A stretch of 64,000 nucleotides of DNA from assembly GCF_038002225.1 (NCBI RefSeq), contig NZ_JBBOCA010000001.1, forward strand, positions 1,302,001 to 1,366,000, in the 5' to 3' direction. A program made the translations under genes and the position numbers. Position 1 is the first letter of the stretch, and every line of letters begins with the position of its first letter. Shown here piece after piece: positions 44,803 to 53,502 of the stretch. The DNA is from Paenibacillus sp. FSL R7-0204. GTDB lineage: Bacteria; Bacillota; Bacilli; Paenibacillales; Paenibacillaceae. Below the pieces are notes generated by a model. That model was given only the letters and a program-made list of their open reading frames with translations, was not told the DNA's origin and did not search any database.

Positions 44803-45708
44803 GTGTTTGACACTATCATACTGAAAGCAAGACCTATTCCTATTGATCCAGATATATTGAATCAACATAGCTCTAATTTAACTACATTCTATAGCGAAGA
44901 AACAGGTGCATTGAACACAAGCTATACGTTAAAAGGTGAAAAGTTGCCATACATGAAGTATATCGAGGGTAGCCAAACACTCACAGTACAAGTATCCATG
45001 CCAAAGTTTCTATATGGAGACAACGTTACGATGCTCACAGAAGCAGATATTCCCTTGTTTTTTGAACAGTTGCAAGAGAGGCTGCTCCAGTTCTTTGATG
45101 TGTATATTCCACACTCTGAATGGATAATAAGCCGATGTGATGTCTGTTGCAATTTTCAAGTAGGTAAGAAGGTCAGTGAATATGTGCGGATGCTAAGTAG
45201 GCAGCAGTTTGCTTACAAGAATACAATAGCATACAACCAAGAACAGACCGTTGAATACCGGAACAAGAGCAGCAGAATTATGTTTTATGATAAGTATAAG
45301 CAAACTCGAAAGGAAGAAGAATCAAACGAGATTATTGAACGTTCTAAAGGTATCCTTCGACTAGAAGTCCGACCTAGTGACAATGATCTGGTAAGATTCT
45401 CGCCAACGAAAAAGGCAGTAGAATTACTCCAAAAACTATTCTTTGACTATACGATGGAGAGGACACTTGCGCAGATTGAGTATCCAGAGGAAGTCAGCGA
45501 TATGGATTTGTCTTGGCTAATGGAGAACAGAGAAAACATATCCAAGATCGAAACTGTTCTTGGTTTCCGACTGCTGCAAAGCATGTTTGATGAATCCGTA
45601 TTAAGGCAACTTTATACATCATCTACGTATGCCAATCGCAAAAACTTGCCAAAAAAAATAGCAATCCCCCAAGGGAACTGCTTAGATCGTCTTGCTATAA
45701 ATAGCTAG
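44803..45708 (+). CDS. Replication-initiator-like protein (gene II/X type), copy 2
   Basis: 301 residues, the same length and motifs as the copy at 38584 (DVCCNFQ, SSRIMFYDKYKQT, GILRLEVRPSDNDL). The start codon is GTG here instead of ATG, with the same AAGAAGG upstream. The absence of frameshifts or stops in either copy suggests both are under selection or the duplication is recent. Confidence 0.6.
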   Translation: MFDTIILKARPIPIDPDILNQHSSNLTTFYSEETGALNTSYTLKGEKLPYMKYIEGSQTLTVQVSMPKFLYGDNVTMLTEADIPLFFEQLQERLLQFFDVYIPHSEWIISRCDVCCNFQVGKKVSEYVRMLSRQQFAYKNTIAYNQEQTVEYRNKSSRIMFYDKYKQTRKEEESNEIIERSKGILRLEVRPSDNDLVRFSPTKKAVELLQKLFFDYTMERTLAQIEYPEEVSDMDLSWLMENRENISKIETVLGFRLLQSMFDESVLRQLYTSSTYANRKNLPKKIAIPQGNCLDRLAINS

Positions 45709-45959
45709 AAGACACATCCTCACCGACGGACACGTTATTTTGCCGATAACGATAAAAAGTCCAACATGCTGGATGAAATAAAAATAACATAGTTTCTATT
45801 GTACTTGAAAATAATGAGATTACAACCCCTACCTTCTGGGAAATGTTCACCATTACGATAGGAAAACACCCGGGGGTGGTTTACATCAAAAAGCATAATT
45901 CTTGTTGAGGAATAGGGCGTAGCACATCCAGCGCTCGACCCAACTTACATTTAAGCACC
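45709..45959. other. Conserved noncoding segment, copy 2
   Basis: It repeats 39490-39740 with about 12 substitutions and no length change overall. CGTTAT/ATAACG is kept; the central palindrome is altered by one base (TCCAACATGCTGGA). Confidence 0.45.
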
Positions 45960-46169
45960 TTAAGCTTCCGAATCTTCAACAATCAGTTCATGGATGGAGA
46001 TGTCTAGGGCTTCACATATCGCTTCCAGCGTTCGGATATAGACTCTGTCTACTGAATCGGAACAGAGATGATTGATCGTACTTGGACGTAGGTTCATTTG
46101 TCGGGCAAGTTGTCTTTGTGACATTCTTCGCTGATCTAATATATCTTTCAATCGAATCTTTAACTTCAT
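45960..46169 (-). CDS. Cro/C1-type small repressor, copy 2
   Basis: 69 residues, nearly identical to the copy at 39741 (RRMSQ for RGMSQ in the first helix region). GGAGG lies five bases before the ATG. Here no recombinase gene is divergent from it and the 12-bp inverted repeat is missing, so it has lost the presumed target promoter. Confidence 0.83.
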   Translation of the reverse strand: MKLKIRLKDILDQRRMSQRQLARQMNLRPSTINHLCSDSVDRVYIRTLEAICEALDISIHELIVEDSEA

Positions 46170-46203
46170 GTTTTCCTCCATCATTCCAATAGCTAAATAT
46201 AGA

Positions 46204-46560
46204 TAAGGTTCTTGGGGCGCTTTTGTTGTGATTTGTCAGAGGATTAAAAAGCTAGAAATATGATATTTTACTTAATTAGACATATATTAATGAAATTAGA
46301 CAAAATACCACCATTTTAAAAAGTTTGATTTTGTCTTATGATGCAAATTAGAGACTTAGCACATAGTTACTTAAAACTAGCACCAGATTAAGAAAGTAAA
46401 GGAGTTACAGCAATGAAAAGAGAAAAACAGAATTGGAAAATCTGCGGTGTTATGACAATTCAGTCGAAATGAAGCCGAATTAAGCCGAATAGGAGAGAAC
46501 TCTTAGGACATAAGATGTACTTTTATCGGACATAAAAATCCATTGAAAAGGGGAGTTTGC
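46204..46560. other. AT-rich region before the WapA-like gene
   Basis: It contains TTGATTTTGTCTTATGATGCAAA (46324-46346 region), which resembles the sequence before the YD-repeat gene at 30234-30256, and a possible 19-codon leader ORF (46413-46472) with AAAGGAG upstream of its ATG. Two AAGCCGAAT repeats (about 46474-46491) follow. No other gene was seen. Confidence 0.4.
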
Positions 46561-48108
46561 GTGAAGAGACTTTTTTCATTAGTCGTATGTTTATTCATTT
46601 TTAGTTCTTTAATAATTCAAAATTATTCGTTTGCAGAAAAGAACTCAAGTGTAATAACGGAGTTTAAAGAAGAGAGAACCCAAAATAAGAAATTGTTTAT
46701 TAATCCGAAAACTAAAACATATACCGAAAAGATTTTCAATCATTCGGTACATTATAAGGGCAAAAATGGTGAGTGGGAGGATATTGATAATACGATTTTA
46801 CCAAGTCTTGAAAAGAATGACCAATACACAAATGATGTTGTGAAAAATAACTATAAACTCCATTTGAATAAACGAAGTGATAAAGCTCTGAAAATAAGTT
46901 ATAAAGATATGTCAGTTAAATATTTAGCATTAAAGACAAATAAAAAAGAAGCTATTATCCAAAAAAATGAAGTTATTTATTTAGATGCTTGGAAAGCCTC
47001 TGATTTGCAATATATTGTTCAGAATGACGGTATAAAAATGAACATCATTCTTAAAAATCAATCAGCCCCTAAAAGATTTGAATTTGAAATTTCATCAAAG
47101 AATTTGAAAATGGTCAAAGACTCACAGGGCATCAGCTTTAAAGATGAGAAAACTGATGAATTTGTTTTTCAAATTCCTAAAATGTGGGTTTCGGATAGTT
47201 CTGATCCAGATAGACTAAGGTATGAAAATATAAAAGAGGAAGTATACTCGAAAAATGGAAAAACTATTTTATCTATCTCTGTTGATGATACAAATCTAAA
47301 ATATCCTTTACTTATTGATCCTACGACTAATCTATCCTCCTATGGAAAAGTATCAGATGATGCTCCTGGTTCTCTGGTGGCTGAGAATTTAATTAATCCT
47401 ATAAAAGTAGCTAATATCAGTAATATCAGCGTGTATGCAGATTACGTTGATCCCATACACGGACCTCAGGATGTGAATTTCGAATTATATGCAAATAAAA
47501 ATACAATCCCGCAAACTTTTGTATGTTACAATTCCTGCTCATCACCCGCACAAAATCCGAATTTGGGCGCTGTAAAGATCAGCAATACAAATCAAACCAA
47601 TATTAGCTATAGTCAATTGGTTAGTACACTAGGGTCTGATTTTATTGTTAGGGGCTTAACGATGTACGGTTATCCATTGGCAATGTATAACATCTCTATA
47701 ACTTATACCGTTTCAGAATTGCCTCCTGAAAAACCGGCGATTCCTAAAAACGTAAAAATAGAGAAAGTTAATGACTATCAACTTAAGATTTCCTGGGATA
47801 TCGTACAATCCAACAAAAGTTATCGAATTTGGGATATGTCAAAAAGCATTGTAATAAAAACTACAAGCCAAAATTTTATTGTAATAGATAAAACGCCCCA
47901 GGATAAGTATGCATTAACAGCCTATGACCCCACAACTCTAGCTGAATCGGATAAGGTTAGTTTTACCTTTGATCCATCCAATAACATTATATACTACTAT
48001 ATAAATAACAGATTGGAAAAAGTAACTGATCAAAAGAAAAATGAAACTATCAGATATGAATATGATGCGAATGGTAATTTGACAAAAAAGTATAAAGTAG
48101 CTTCTTAG
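46561..48108 (+). CDS. WapA-like secreted protein, short form with a single YD repeat
   Basis: About 515 residues. GTG 46561 is preferred because AAGGGGAG lies five bases before it and a signal peptide follows (KRLFSLVVCLFIFSSLIIQNYSFA). The N-terminal domain resembles that of wall-associated/YD-repeat proteins (LFINPKTKTYTEKIFNHSVHYKGKNGEWEDIDNTI). A DNRLRF-type repeat domain, a fibronectin-like segment (PAIPKNVKIEKVNDYQLKISW) and one YD repeat (IRYEYDANGNLTKKYK) end the protein. A full WapA has over 2000 residues, so this is either a truncated relic or a free-standing companion like the gene at 30325. Confidence 0.7.
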   Translation: MKRLFSLVVCLFIFSSLIIQNYSFAEKNSSVITEFKEERTQNKKLFINPKTKTYTEKIFNHSVHYKGKNGEWEDIDNTILPSLEKNDQYTNDVVKNNYKLHLNKRSDKALKISYKDMSVKYLALKTNKKEAIIQKNEVIYLDAWKASDLQYIVQNDGIKMNIILKNQSAPKRFEFEISSKNLKMVKDSQGISFKDEKTDEFVFQIPKMWVSDSSDPDRLRYENIKEEVYSKNGKTILSISVDDTNLKYPLLIDPTTNLSSYGKVSDDAPGSLVAENLINPIKVANISNISVYADYVDPIHGPQDVNFELYANKNTIPQTFVCYNSCSSPAQNPNLGAVKISNTNQTNISYSQLVSTLGSDFIVRGLTMYGYPLAMYNISITYTVSELPPEKPAIPKNVKIEKVNDYQLKISWDIVQSNKSYRIWDMSKSIVIKTTSQNFIVIDKTPQDKYALTAYDPTTLAESDKVSFTFDPSNNIIYYYINNRLEKVTDQKKNETIRYEYDANGNLTKKYKVAS

Positions 48109-48180
48109 TTTGAACTTATAGCTGAATGGTCAGACCCCCATGACTTTAACTAATAATTCATAATTAGTCCCAGCATCTCG

Positions 48181-48226
48181 GGGGAAGTCCGCAGCAATGC
48201 CACATAAGCTGCAGACTTCCCTTTTT
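48181..48226 (+). terminator. Rho-independent terminator closing the accessory island
   Basis: GGGAAGTCCGCAGC (48182-48195) pairs with GCTGCAGACTTCCC (48208-48221), followed by TTTTT. Confidence 0.9.
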
Positions 48227-48357
48227 CTGCTGCACAGACTACTAGAGTGGTCTATGGTCCGCTTAAGTTAACATTCACAGGATTAAACTTGTATGTTAGC
48301 ATTACTTGTAATTCTATTACTTACCAAATTTAGATGGTTGAGAGGGGAGCGGAGCTC

Positions 48358-49905
48358 ATGCTGAAAGTCATGATTGTGGACGATGAACCTTGGGTTCTGG
48401 AAGGACTCAGGACGATGGTGGACTGGGAGAAATCCGGATTCGAGGTATGTGCCGAAGCGCTTAGCGCCGGGGATGCGCTGCGGCTGATCCGGGAGCATAG
48501 GCCGGATCTGCTGCTGACAGATATCAATCTTCCGGTGATGAGCGGCCTGGAGCTGATTGCGGCGGTGAAGGAGACGGTGGACCCGCCGCCCCGGTTCGTG
48601 ATCCTGAGCGGGTATGACGATTTCAACTATGCCCGGATCGCGCTGCGTCATAAGGTGGACGGCTATCTGCTGAAGCCGGTGGATGATGAGGAGATTGAGG
48701 AACTGCTGGGGAAGATCCGAGCTATTATCCAACATGAAACCGCTTCCATATTAGAGAGGCAGAAGAAGCACAATATCCTGGTACATAATCTGATCAGCCG
48801 TTGTGTCCAGGGGGATTGGAGTGAGGAGCTGGAACATGCCGCCTGCGGTCTGCTGGAGCTTCAGCCTGATACAGAGCTGCAATGCATTCTTGCTGCTGCT
48901 ATTTCAGGTTCAAATACGGTGAGCCTGAATGAAGGGGATACCGGAGGCTTCCCGGATCACCTGGGCTATGTGTTCCAGGACCCGGCCGGAAGGGCCGGGC
49001 TTCTGATTCGCTCAGCCGGACTATCCACGGAAGCGCTGGAGGCGGCGGCCACCCAGGTGCAGAAGGTGCAGTCAGCGAAGCTTGGGGTGCCGGTGGCTGT
49101 AATGATCAGCGGCCGGGGGAACGGCCTGCGCTCCATCCAGGAGCTGTACACCCAGACGCTTGAGGTCTGGGGGCTCAAGTACCGGAAGGAGCGGGGCGGG
49201 ATTTTCTATTACAACGATCTGCGTACGGCCAGCTTGTCTCCTGAATTCATTGACGGGCACTTTACACGTGTGCTGAATGAGGTGAAGGAAGGCATGCCGG
49301 AGAGAATCCGGGCTGCTGCCAGGGAAGCCTTCGAAGCTATGACTGCCAAGAGGGTGAGCATTGAAGCTGCACAGGCCGAGGTAGCCCATCTGGAGATGAC
49401 CTTATGCCGGAGCATTACCGAGATGCAGGGAGATCCCGACCAGATCATGTGTGCGATGCACAATGAATATGGCAACCTGGGCGGACTCACGGATTACTAC
49501 AAGCTCAGTCTGTATGTGGACCGGCTCTGTCTGGAGACAGCGGCGTACCTCACCGAGCTACGGGCTAACAACGAGGGGAACACCATCTATAATGTGATCC
49601 AATACGTGGATCTGGAATTCCGCAGCAAGCTGCAGCTCCAGGACCTCGCCCGGCAGTTTCATATGAATTCGGCTTATCTGGGCCAGCTGTTCCGCAAGGA
49701 GACGGGGCGCAGCTTCAGCGATTATCTGAATGAGAAGCGGATCGAAGCAGCCAAGAGCTTGCTCAAGCGCACACAGCTCAAGATATCGGATATCGCGGTA
49801 CAGGTAGGCTTTTCCAATACTGATTATTTCATCGACAAGTTCAAGAATAAGGTGGGTTCATCACCTTCGGTGTATAAGAATGCCCACAAGAATAAACAGC
49901 TCTAA
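48358..49905 (+). CDS. YesN-type response regulator (receiver + AraC HTH), first
   Basis: A 515-residue protein. The receiver domain begins MLKVMIVDDEPWVLEGL and has the phospho-acceptor Asp55 in LLLTDINLP and Lys in YLLKPVDDEE. A roughly 270-residue linker leads to a C-terminal AraC double helix-turn-helix (LQDLARQFHMNSAYLGQLFRKETG, KISDIAVQVGFSNTDYFIDKFKNKVGSSPSVY). GGGGAG lies eight bases before ATG 48358. It precedes the YesM kinase gene by 110 bases. Confidence 0.9.
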   Translation: MLKVMIVDDEPWVLEGLRTMVDWEKSGFEVCAEALSAGDALRLIREHRPDLLLTDINLPVMSGLELIAAVKETVDPPPRFVILSGYDDFNYARIALRHKVDGYLLKPVDDEEIEELLGKIRAIIQHETASILERQKKHNILVHNLISRCVQGDWSEELEHAACGLLELQPDTELQCILAAAISGSNTVSLNEGDTGGFPDHLGYVFQDPAGRAGLLIRSAGLSTEALEAAATQVQKVQSAKLGVPVAVMISGRGNGLRSIQELYTQTLEVWGLKYRKERGGIFYYNDLRTASLSPEFIDGHFTRVLNEVKEGMPERIRAAAREAFEAMTAKRVSIEAAQAEVAHLEMTLCRSITEMQGDPDQIMCAMHNEYGNLGGLTDYYKLSLYVDRLCLETAAYLTELRANNEGNTIYNVIQYVDLEFRSKLQLQDLARQFHMNSAYLGQLFRKETGRSFSDYLNEKRIEAAKSLLKRTQLKISDIAVQVGFSNTDYFIDKFKNKVGSSPSVYKNAHKNKQL

Positions 49906-50015
49906 AATACCCCCACAAAGTGGGGCTGTGGCTTCGAAGGTTACTCAGATACTTTGCGGGGACCCCGAAAACTAATAAATTCTATAATGATAGGAAAGCC
50001 GGGTGTGTGTGTGGG

Positions 50016-51839
50016 ATGGCGACAAAACGGTTTAAATTCGGCACCATCGTCAATGATATTCCGCTAAGCTACAAGTTCTATCTCATCTACATTGTAGGTG
50101 TGCTCCTGCCGATCATGGTGCTGAATCTGGTATTCCTGGAGCGGATTACAGATCTCATTAAATCGAGGGAGCAGCAGAATCTGGAGATTTCCATGGAACG
50201 GGCGCGGAAGGACATTCATGATTTTATTGAAGGGGGGGTCTCTGTCGGCTACACGCTGGCTGCGGATAAGAACCTGTACGAGATGCTGGACCGGACCTAT
50301 ACGGACTCTATCGAATTCTACAGCATGTTCAACGAACAGCTCAGAGACCGGATGAACAGTTATATGCCTGTTAATAATCAGCTGGAACGAATCAGTATAT
50401 ACACGAACAACCAGACGGTTGTATCCGGGGGCAATTACCAGGTAATGAACGATAAAGTATGGTTAAGTGACTGGTACCAGCAGGCGAAGAAAGCCACCAC
50501 CCAGATATATGTTGCGGCTTACCGGACGACGGAGAACAAGAATCTGGCCTCATCCACCCCTACGCTCAGCATTATCGAGACCATGGACAATTACCGTAAT
50601 CTGAACAACTATGAGAAGGTACTGCGGATTGATCTGGATATCAGTGAGATCTATGACATTATCGTCCGGGAACGGGATTACCTGAGCCTGTATCTGATCA
50701 ATGGGGAGAACAAGATTGTGATGTCAGCGGACAGCGGGTATCAGCACGTTACGGATAATCCCTATCCGGTATTCGATCAGTGGGGCGAGAGCCAGGACGA
50801 GAGCGAGGGGGTGCGGGTGATGGCTGTAGGGACGGCGAATTATCTCAAAGGCTGGCGGATTGTCGGAATTACACAGGGGGAGCGGATCTCCCAGGCGGTT
50901 CTCGATATCCGGCTGTACGCAGCGGGCCTGGCGACAACGCTTACTGTGTTGACCAGCATATTCATATACATCATGCTGCGCTCCTATAATTACCGGGTGA
51001 AACGTCTGGCCCGGCACATGCAGAAGGTGACGAACGAGAAGTTCGAGCTGATTGCCATCGATGAGGGCCGGGATGAGATCGGCGGGCTAATCCACAATTT
51101 TAACCGGATGACTTCCAGAATCCACTCCCTGATCAATGACGTGTACAAGCTGGAGATCCAGAGCAAGAACCTGGAGATGGAGCGCGTCAGGGCGGAGCTG
51201 AATTTCCTGCAGAGCCAGATGAACCCCCACTTCCTGTTCAACACGCTGAATGCGATTCTGGTGGTCTGCACCAAGAACAAATATAACGATGTCACTGATA
51301 TTATAAAAAGCTTGTCGAAGCTGCTGCGCAGACTGCTCAGCTGGAAGGAGGATCTGGTGTCGGTGCGCGAGGAGATCGCATTTATCGACATGTATCTGAG
51401 GATTGAGAAATTCAGGTTCAGGGATAAATTCGATTATACCTTTGAGATCGATGAGCAGTCCCTGGATTATAAAATACCGAAGCTGAGTATGCAGCCGCTG
51501 GTCGAGAATTCCTGCAAGCACGGCCTGCAGACGATTGAGGGGCTGGGGGTAATCAAGGTGGCTGCGGCCGTGCTGGATAACAGGCTGCAGATTACAGTAT
51601 CCGACAATGGTAAGGGCATGGAGCCGGAGAAGCTGAAGGAGCTGATGTTCGCGGTCCGCAAGGAGGATTACTCGGGCACCCACATCGGGATTCGCAATGT
51701 ATACCGCAGGCTGGAGCTGAATTACGCAGATCAGGTGCGCTTCGAGATATCCAGTACGCCGGATCAGGGAACCGTAGTGACCTTTGGCATTCCCCTGAAG
51801 CTGCTTGAACAGAATTATTCCCTGGAAAGAGAGGTATAG
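50016..51839 (+). CDS. YesM-type sensor histidine kinase
   Basis: A 607-residue kinase. Transmembrane segments lie at about 20-41 and 300-325, with an extracellular sensor between them. A HAMP-like linker follows, then the YesM/LytS-type His_kinase domain with the phospho-acceptor in FLQSQMNPHFLFNTLN (about 398-412). The HATPase has N-box LVENSCKHG and G-box SDNGKGM (about 529). The open frame extends back to 49920, but the ATG at 50016 starts just before the first membrane segment. It presumably phosphorylates one or both flanking regulators in response to extracellular sugar. Confidence 0.9.
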   Translation: MATKRFKFGTIVNDIPLSYKFYLIYIVGVLLPIMVLNLVFLERITDLIKSREQQNLEISMERARKDIHDFIEGGVSVGYTLAADKNLYEMLDRTYTDSIEFYSMFNEQLRDRMNSYMPVNNQLERISIYTNNQTVVSGGNYQVMNDKVWLSDWYQQAKKATTQIYVAAYRTTENKNLASSTPTLSIIETMDNYRNLNNYEKVLRIDLDISEIYDIIVRERDYLSLYLINGENKIVMSADSGYQHVTDNPYPVFDQWGESQDESEGVRVMAVGTANYLKGWRIVGITQGERISQAVLDIRLYAAGLATTLTVLTSIFIYIMLRSYNYRVKRLARHMQKVTNEKFELIAIDEGRDEIGGLIHNFNRMTSRIHSLINDVYKLEIQSKNLEMERVRAELNFLQSQMNPHFLFNTLNAILVVCTKNKYNDVTDIIKSLSKLLRRLLSWKEDLVSVREEIAFIDMYLRIEKFRFRDKFDYTFEIDEQSLDYKIPKLSMQPLVENSCKHGLQTIEGLGVIKVAAAVLDNRLQITVSDNGKGMEPEKLKELMFAVRKEDYSGTHIGIRNVYRRLELNYADQVRFEISSTPDQGTVVTFGIPLKLLEQNYSLEREV

Positions 51840-51842
51840 ACG

Positions 51843-53390
51843 ATGAAATACAAAGTGCTATTAATCGACGACGAGCCGAGTGCTCTGGAAGGTATGGAGA
51901 TGTGGATTGATTGGCAGGAGCTGGGCTTCGAGCTGTGCGGAACCTGCGGCAACGGCCGGGAGGGTCTGCAGATGATGAAGCAGCTTGAGCCGGATCTGGT
52001 CATTACCGATATCCATATGCCGCTGATGAATGGTCTGGAGATGATCGGGGAGTGGCGGCAGGAGGGGAAGGATTCGACGAAGTTCGTCATTCTGAGCGGC
52101 TATAGTGAGTTCGAATATGCCCGCACGGCCATCAGCTACGGAATCAATCACTATCTGCTGAAGCCGGTCTTCCCGGAGGAGGCTACCGAGGAGCTGCGGG
52201 AGATCCGCCTGGAGCTGGAGCAGGAGGCGAACCGCAGAAGAATCCATGAGACAGCTTCCGGGGAAGAGGCGGCAACCTTAATCAAGGGGCTATTATATGG
52301 CAAAAAGGGAGAACCCGAGCTTAGGGAATGGCTGGAGACTCTGCCCGGCTTCAAGGAGAGCCCTTCCTGGAATGTTTGCCTGATCCGGACGGTCCCGGAG
52401 CTGTATACAGAGGTGAGGAGCCGCACACTCTCCCTGCTGGCCGGATATAAATCATTGGTAACGATTGATCTGGAGGCGGGAATGCTCGGGATCGTGTACG
52501 GGATGACGGCAGGCGGCGGGGACGCTGGCGGAATAGCTGAAGTGCTGGATACCCTGCTGGGCGAGTACGGAGGAGGGAATGTCCATATCGCGCTGGGAAC
52601 CCCGGAGGACTCCTTGTTGTCCATAGAGGGCAGTTATGGCCGGGCCAAAGAGACATTACTGCATTTCTTTTACGAGCCGGAGCAGGCAGGAGTGCTGGCT
52701 TACAGCGGGGTGCAGGACAAGCCCTTCAGTTATCACTATGACCATATCGGGCTGATGGATGCCTTGCTGAATTGCGTGAATCTTCTGGACGCGGACGGCT
52801 ACCGCGAGGCACTGGAGGCGGCAGCCCGCAGCTTCCGGGAGCAGCAGGTGGCGCCGGAGGTAGTACGCAAATTCGTAATCCACCTCATGTACCGGATATT
52901 CGCACTCTCACCCGGGGCAGAAGCCGCAGGCGAAGAGGGCGGAGTGGCCTCGGGCGTTGGGGTATCAGAGATTCAGCAGGCGATGACTCCGCTGAGCGGG
53001 CTGCTCAGCCGCCTATTGTCCTACGGCGGGAAGGCCATAGATCTGCTGGTGCGTGAGCAGAACTATAAGTCGCACGGGATTGTCCGGGAGATCAACCAGT
53101 ACATCGGGGAGCATTATCAGGAGAGCCTGAGCATTCAGAAGCTGGCCGAGATCTTCTTCCTGCATCCGGTATACCTGGGACAGCTATTGATTAAGAAGAA
53201 CGGGATGACCTTCAATGAGCAGCTGCATCATCTGCGTATTCAGGCTGCAGCTGAGCTCCTGCGCGGGAGCAGGCTGAAGCTATCAGAGATTGCTGAACGT
53301 GTCGGTTATGCCAATTACGGACAGTTTCTGAAACGGTTCGAGAAAGAGCTGCACATGGGCCCGAATGAGTACCGGCATGCCAAGTTCTAA
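51843..53390 (+). CDS. YesN-type response regulator (receiver + AraC HTH), second
   Basis: A 515-residue protein with the same plan as the regulator at 48358: receiver MKYKVLLIDDEPSALEGM with Asp56 in LVITDIHMP, and Lys in YLLKPVFPEE. The C-terminal AraC domain reads LSIQKLAEIFFLHPVYLGQLLIKKNG and KLSEIAERVGYANYGQFLKRFEKELHMGPNEYR. It starts three bases after the kinase stop, so the two are coupled. It most likely activates the solute-binding protein/permease operon directly downstream. Confidence 0.92.
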   Translation: MKYKVLLIDDEPSALEGMEMWIDWQELGFELCGTCGNGREGLQMMKQLEPDLVITDIHMPLMNGLEMIGEWRQEGKDSTKFVILSGYSEFEYARTAISYGINHYLLKPVFPEEATEELREIRLELEQEANRRRIHETASGEEAATLIKGLLYGKKGEPELREWLETLPGFKESPSWNVCLIRTVPELYTEVRSRTLSLLAGYKSLVTIDLEAGMLGIVYGMTAGGGDAGGIAEVLDTLLGEYGGGNVHIALGTPEDSLLSIEGSYGRAKETLLHFFYEPEQAGVLAYSGVQDKPFSYHYDHIGLMDALLNCVNLLDADGYREALEAAARSFREQQVAPEVVRKFVIHLMYRIFALSPGAEAAGEEGGVASGVGVSEIQQAMTPLSGLLSRLLSYGGKAIDLLVREQNYKSHGIVREINQYIGEHYQESLSIQKLAEIFFLHPVYLGQLLIKKNGMTFNEQLHHLRIQAAAELLRGSRLKLSEIAERVGYANYGQFLKRFEKELHMGPNEYRHAKF

Positions 53391-53444
53391 AATTTTCGGG
53401 GGTACACCTTTAGTTCGGTCGTATTTTAGCGGTCAGTTCACCTC

Positions 53445-53471
53445 TATAATTTATTTATGTAAGTGCTTACA
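53445..53471 (+). promoter_or_regulatory. Promoter -10 and CRE-like site before the solute-binding protein gene
   Basis: TATAAT (53445-53450) is followed by TGTAAGTGCTTACA (53458-53471), whose arms TGTAAG/CTTACA are perfect. It matches the CcpA CRE consensus except for one position (T for C in the centre). A site just after the -10 would act as a road-block for carbon catabolite repression. No good -35 is present, as expected for an AraC-activated promoter. Confidence 0.55.
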
Positions 53472-53502
53472 AAATAAAGACAATACACTATGGAGGTGCT
53501 TT

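Larger units (their letters stand above)
43936..46203 (+). repeat. Duplicated HTH-Rep-repressor block, copy 2
   Basis: It is collinear with 37715-39984 (offset 6219) and ends at the same AGCTAAATATAGA. Beyond this point copy 1 continues into the serine recombinase region, while copy 2 continues into unrelated AT-rich sequence. Confidence 0.92.

Noticed and set aside
30046..48300. Complete prophage or integrative conjugative element
   Set aside because: No structural, packaging, lysis, relaxase or type IV secretion genes were seen, and no flanking att repeats could be identified.
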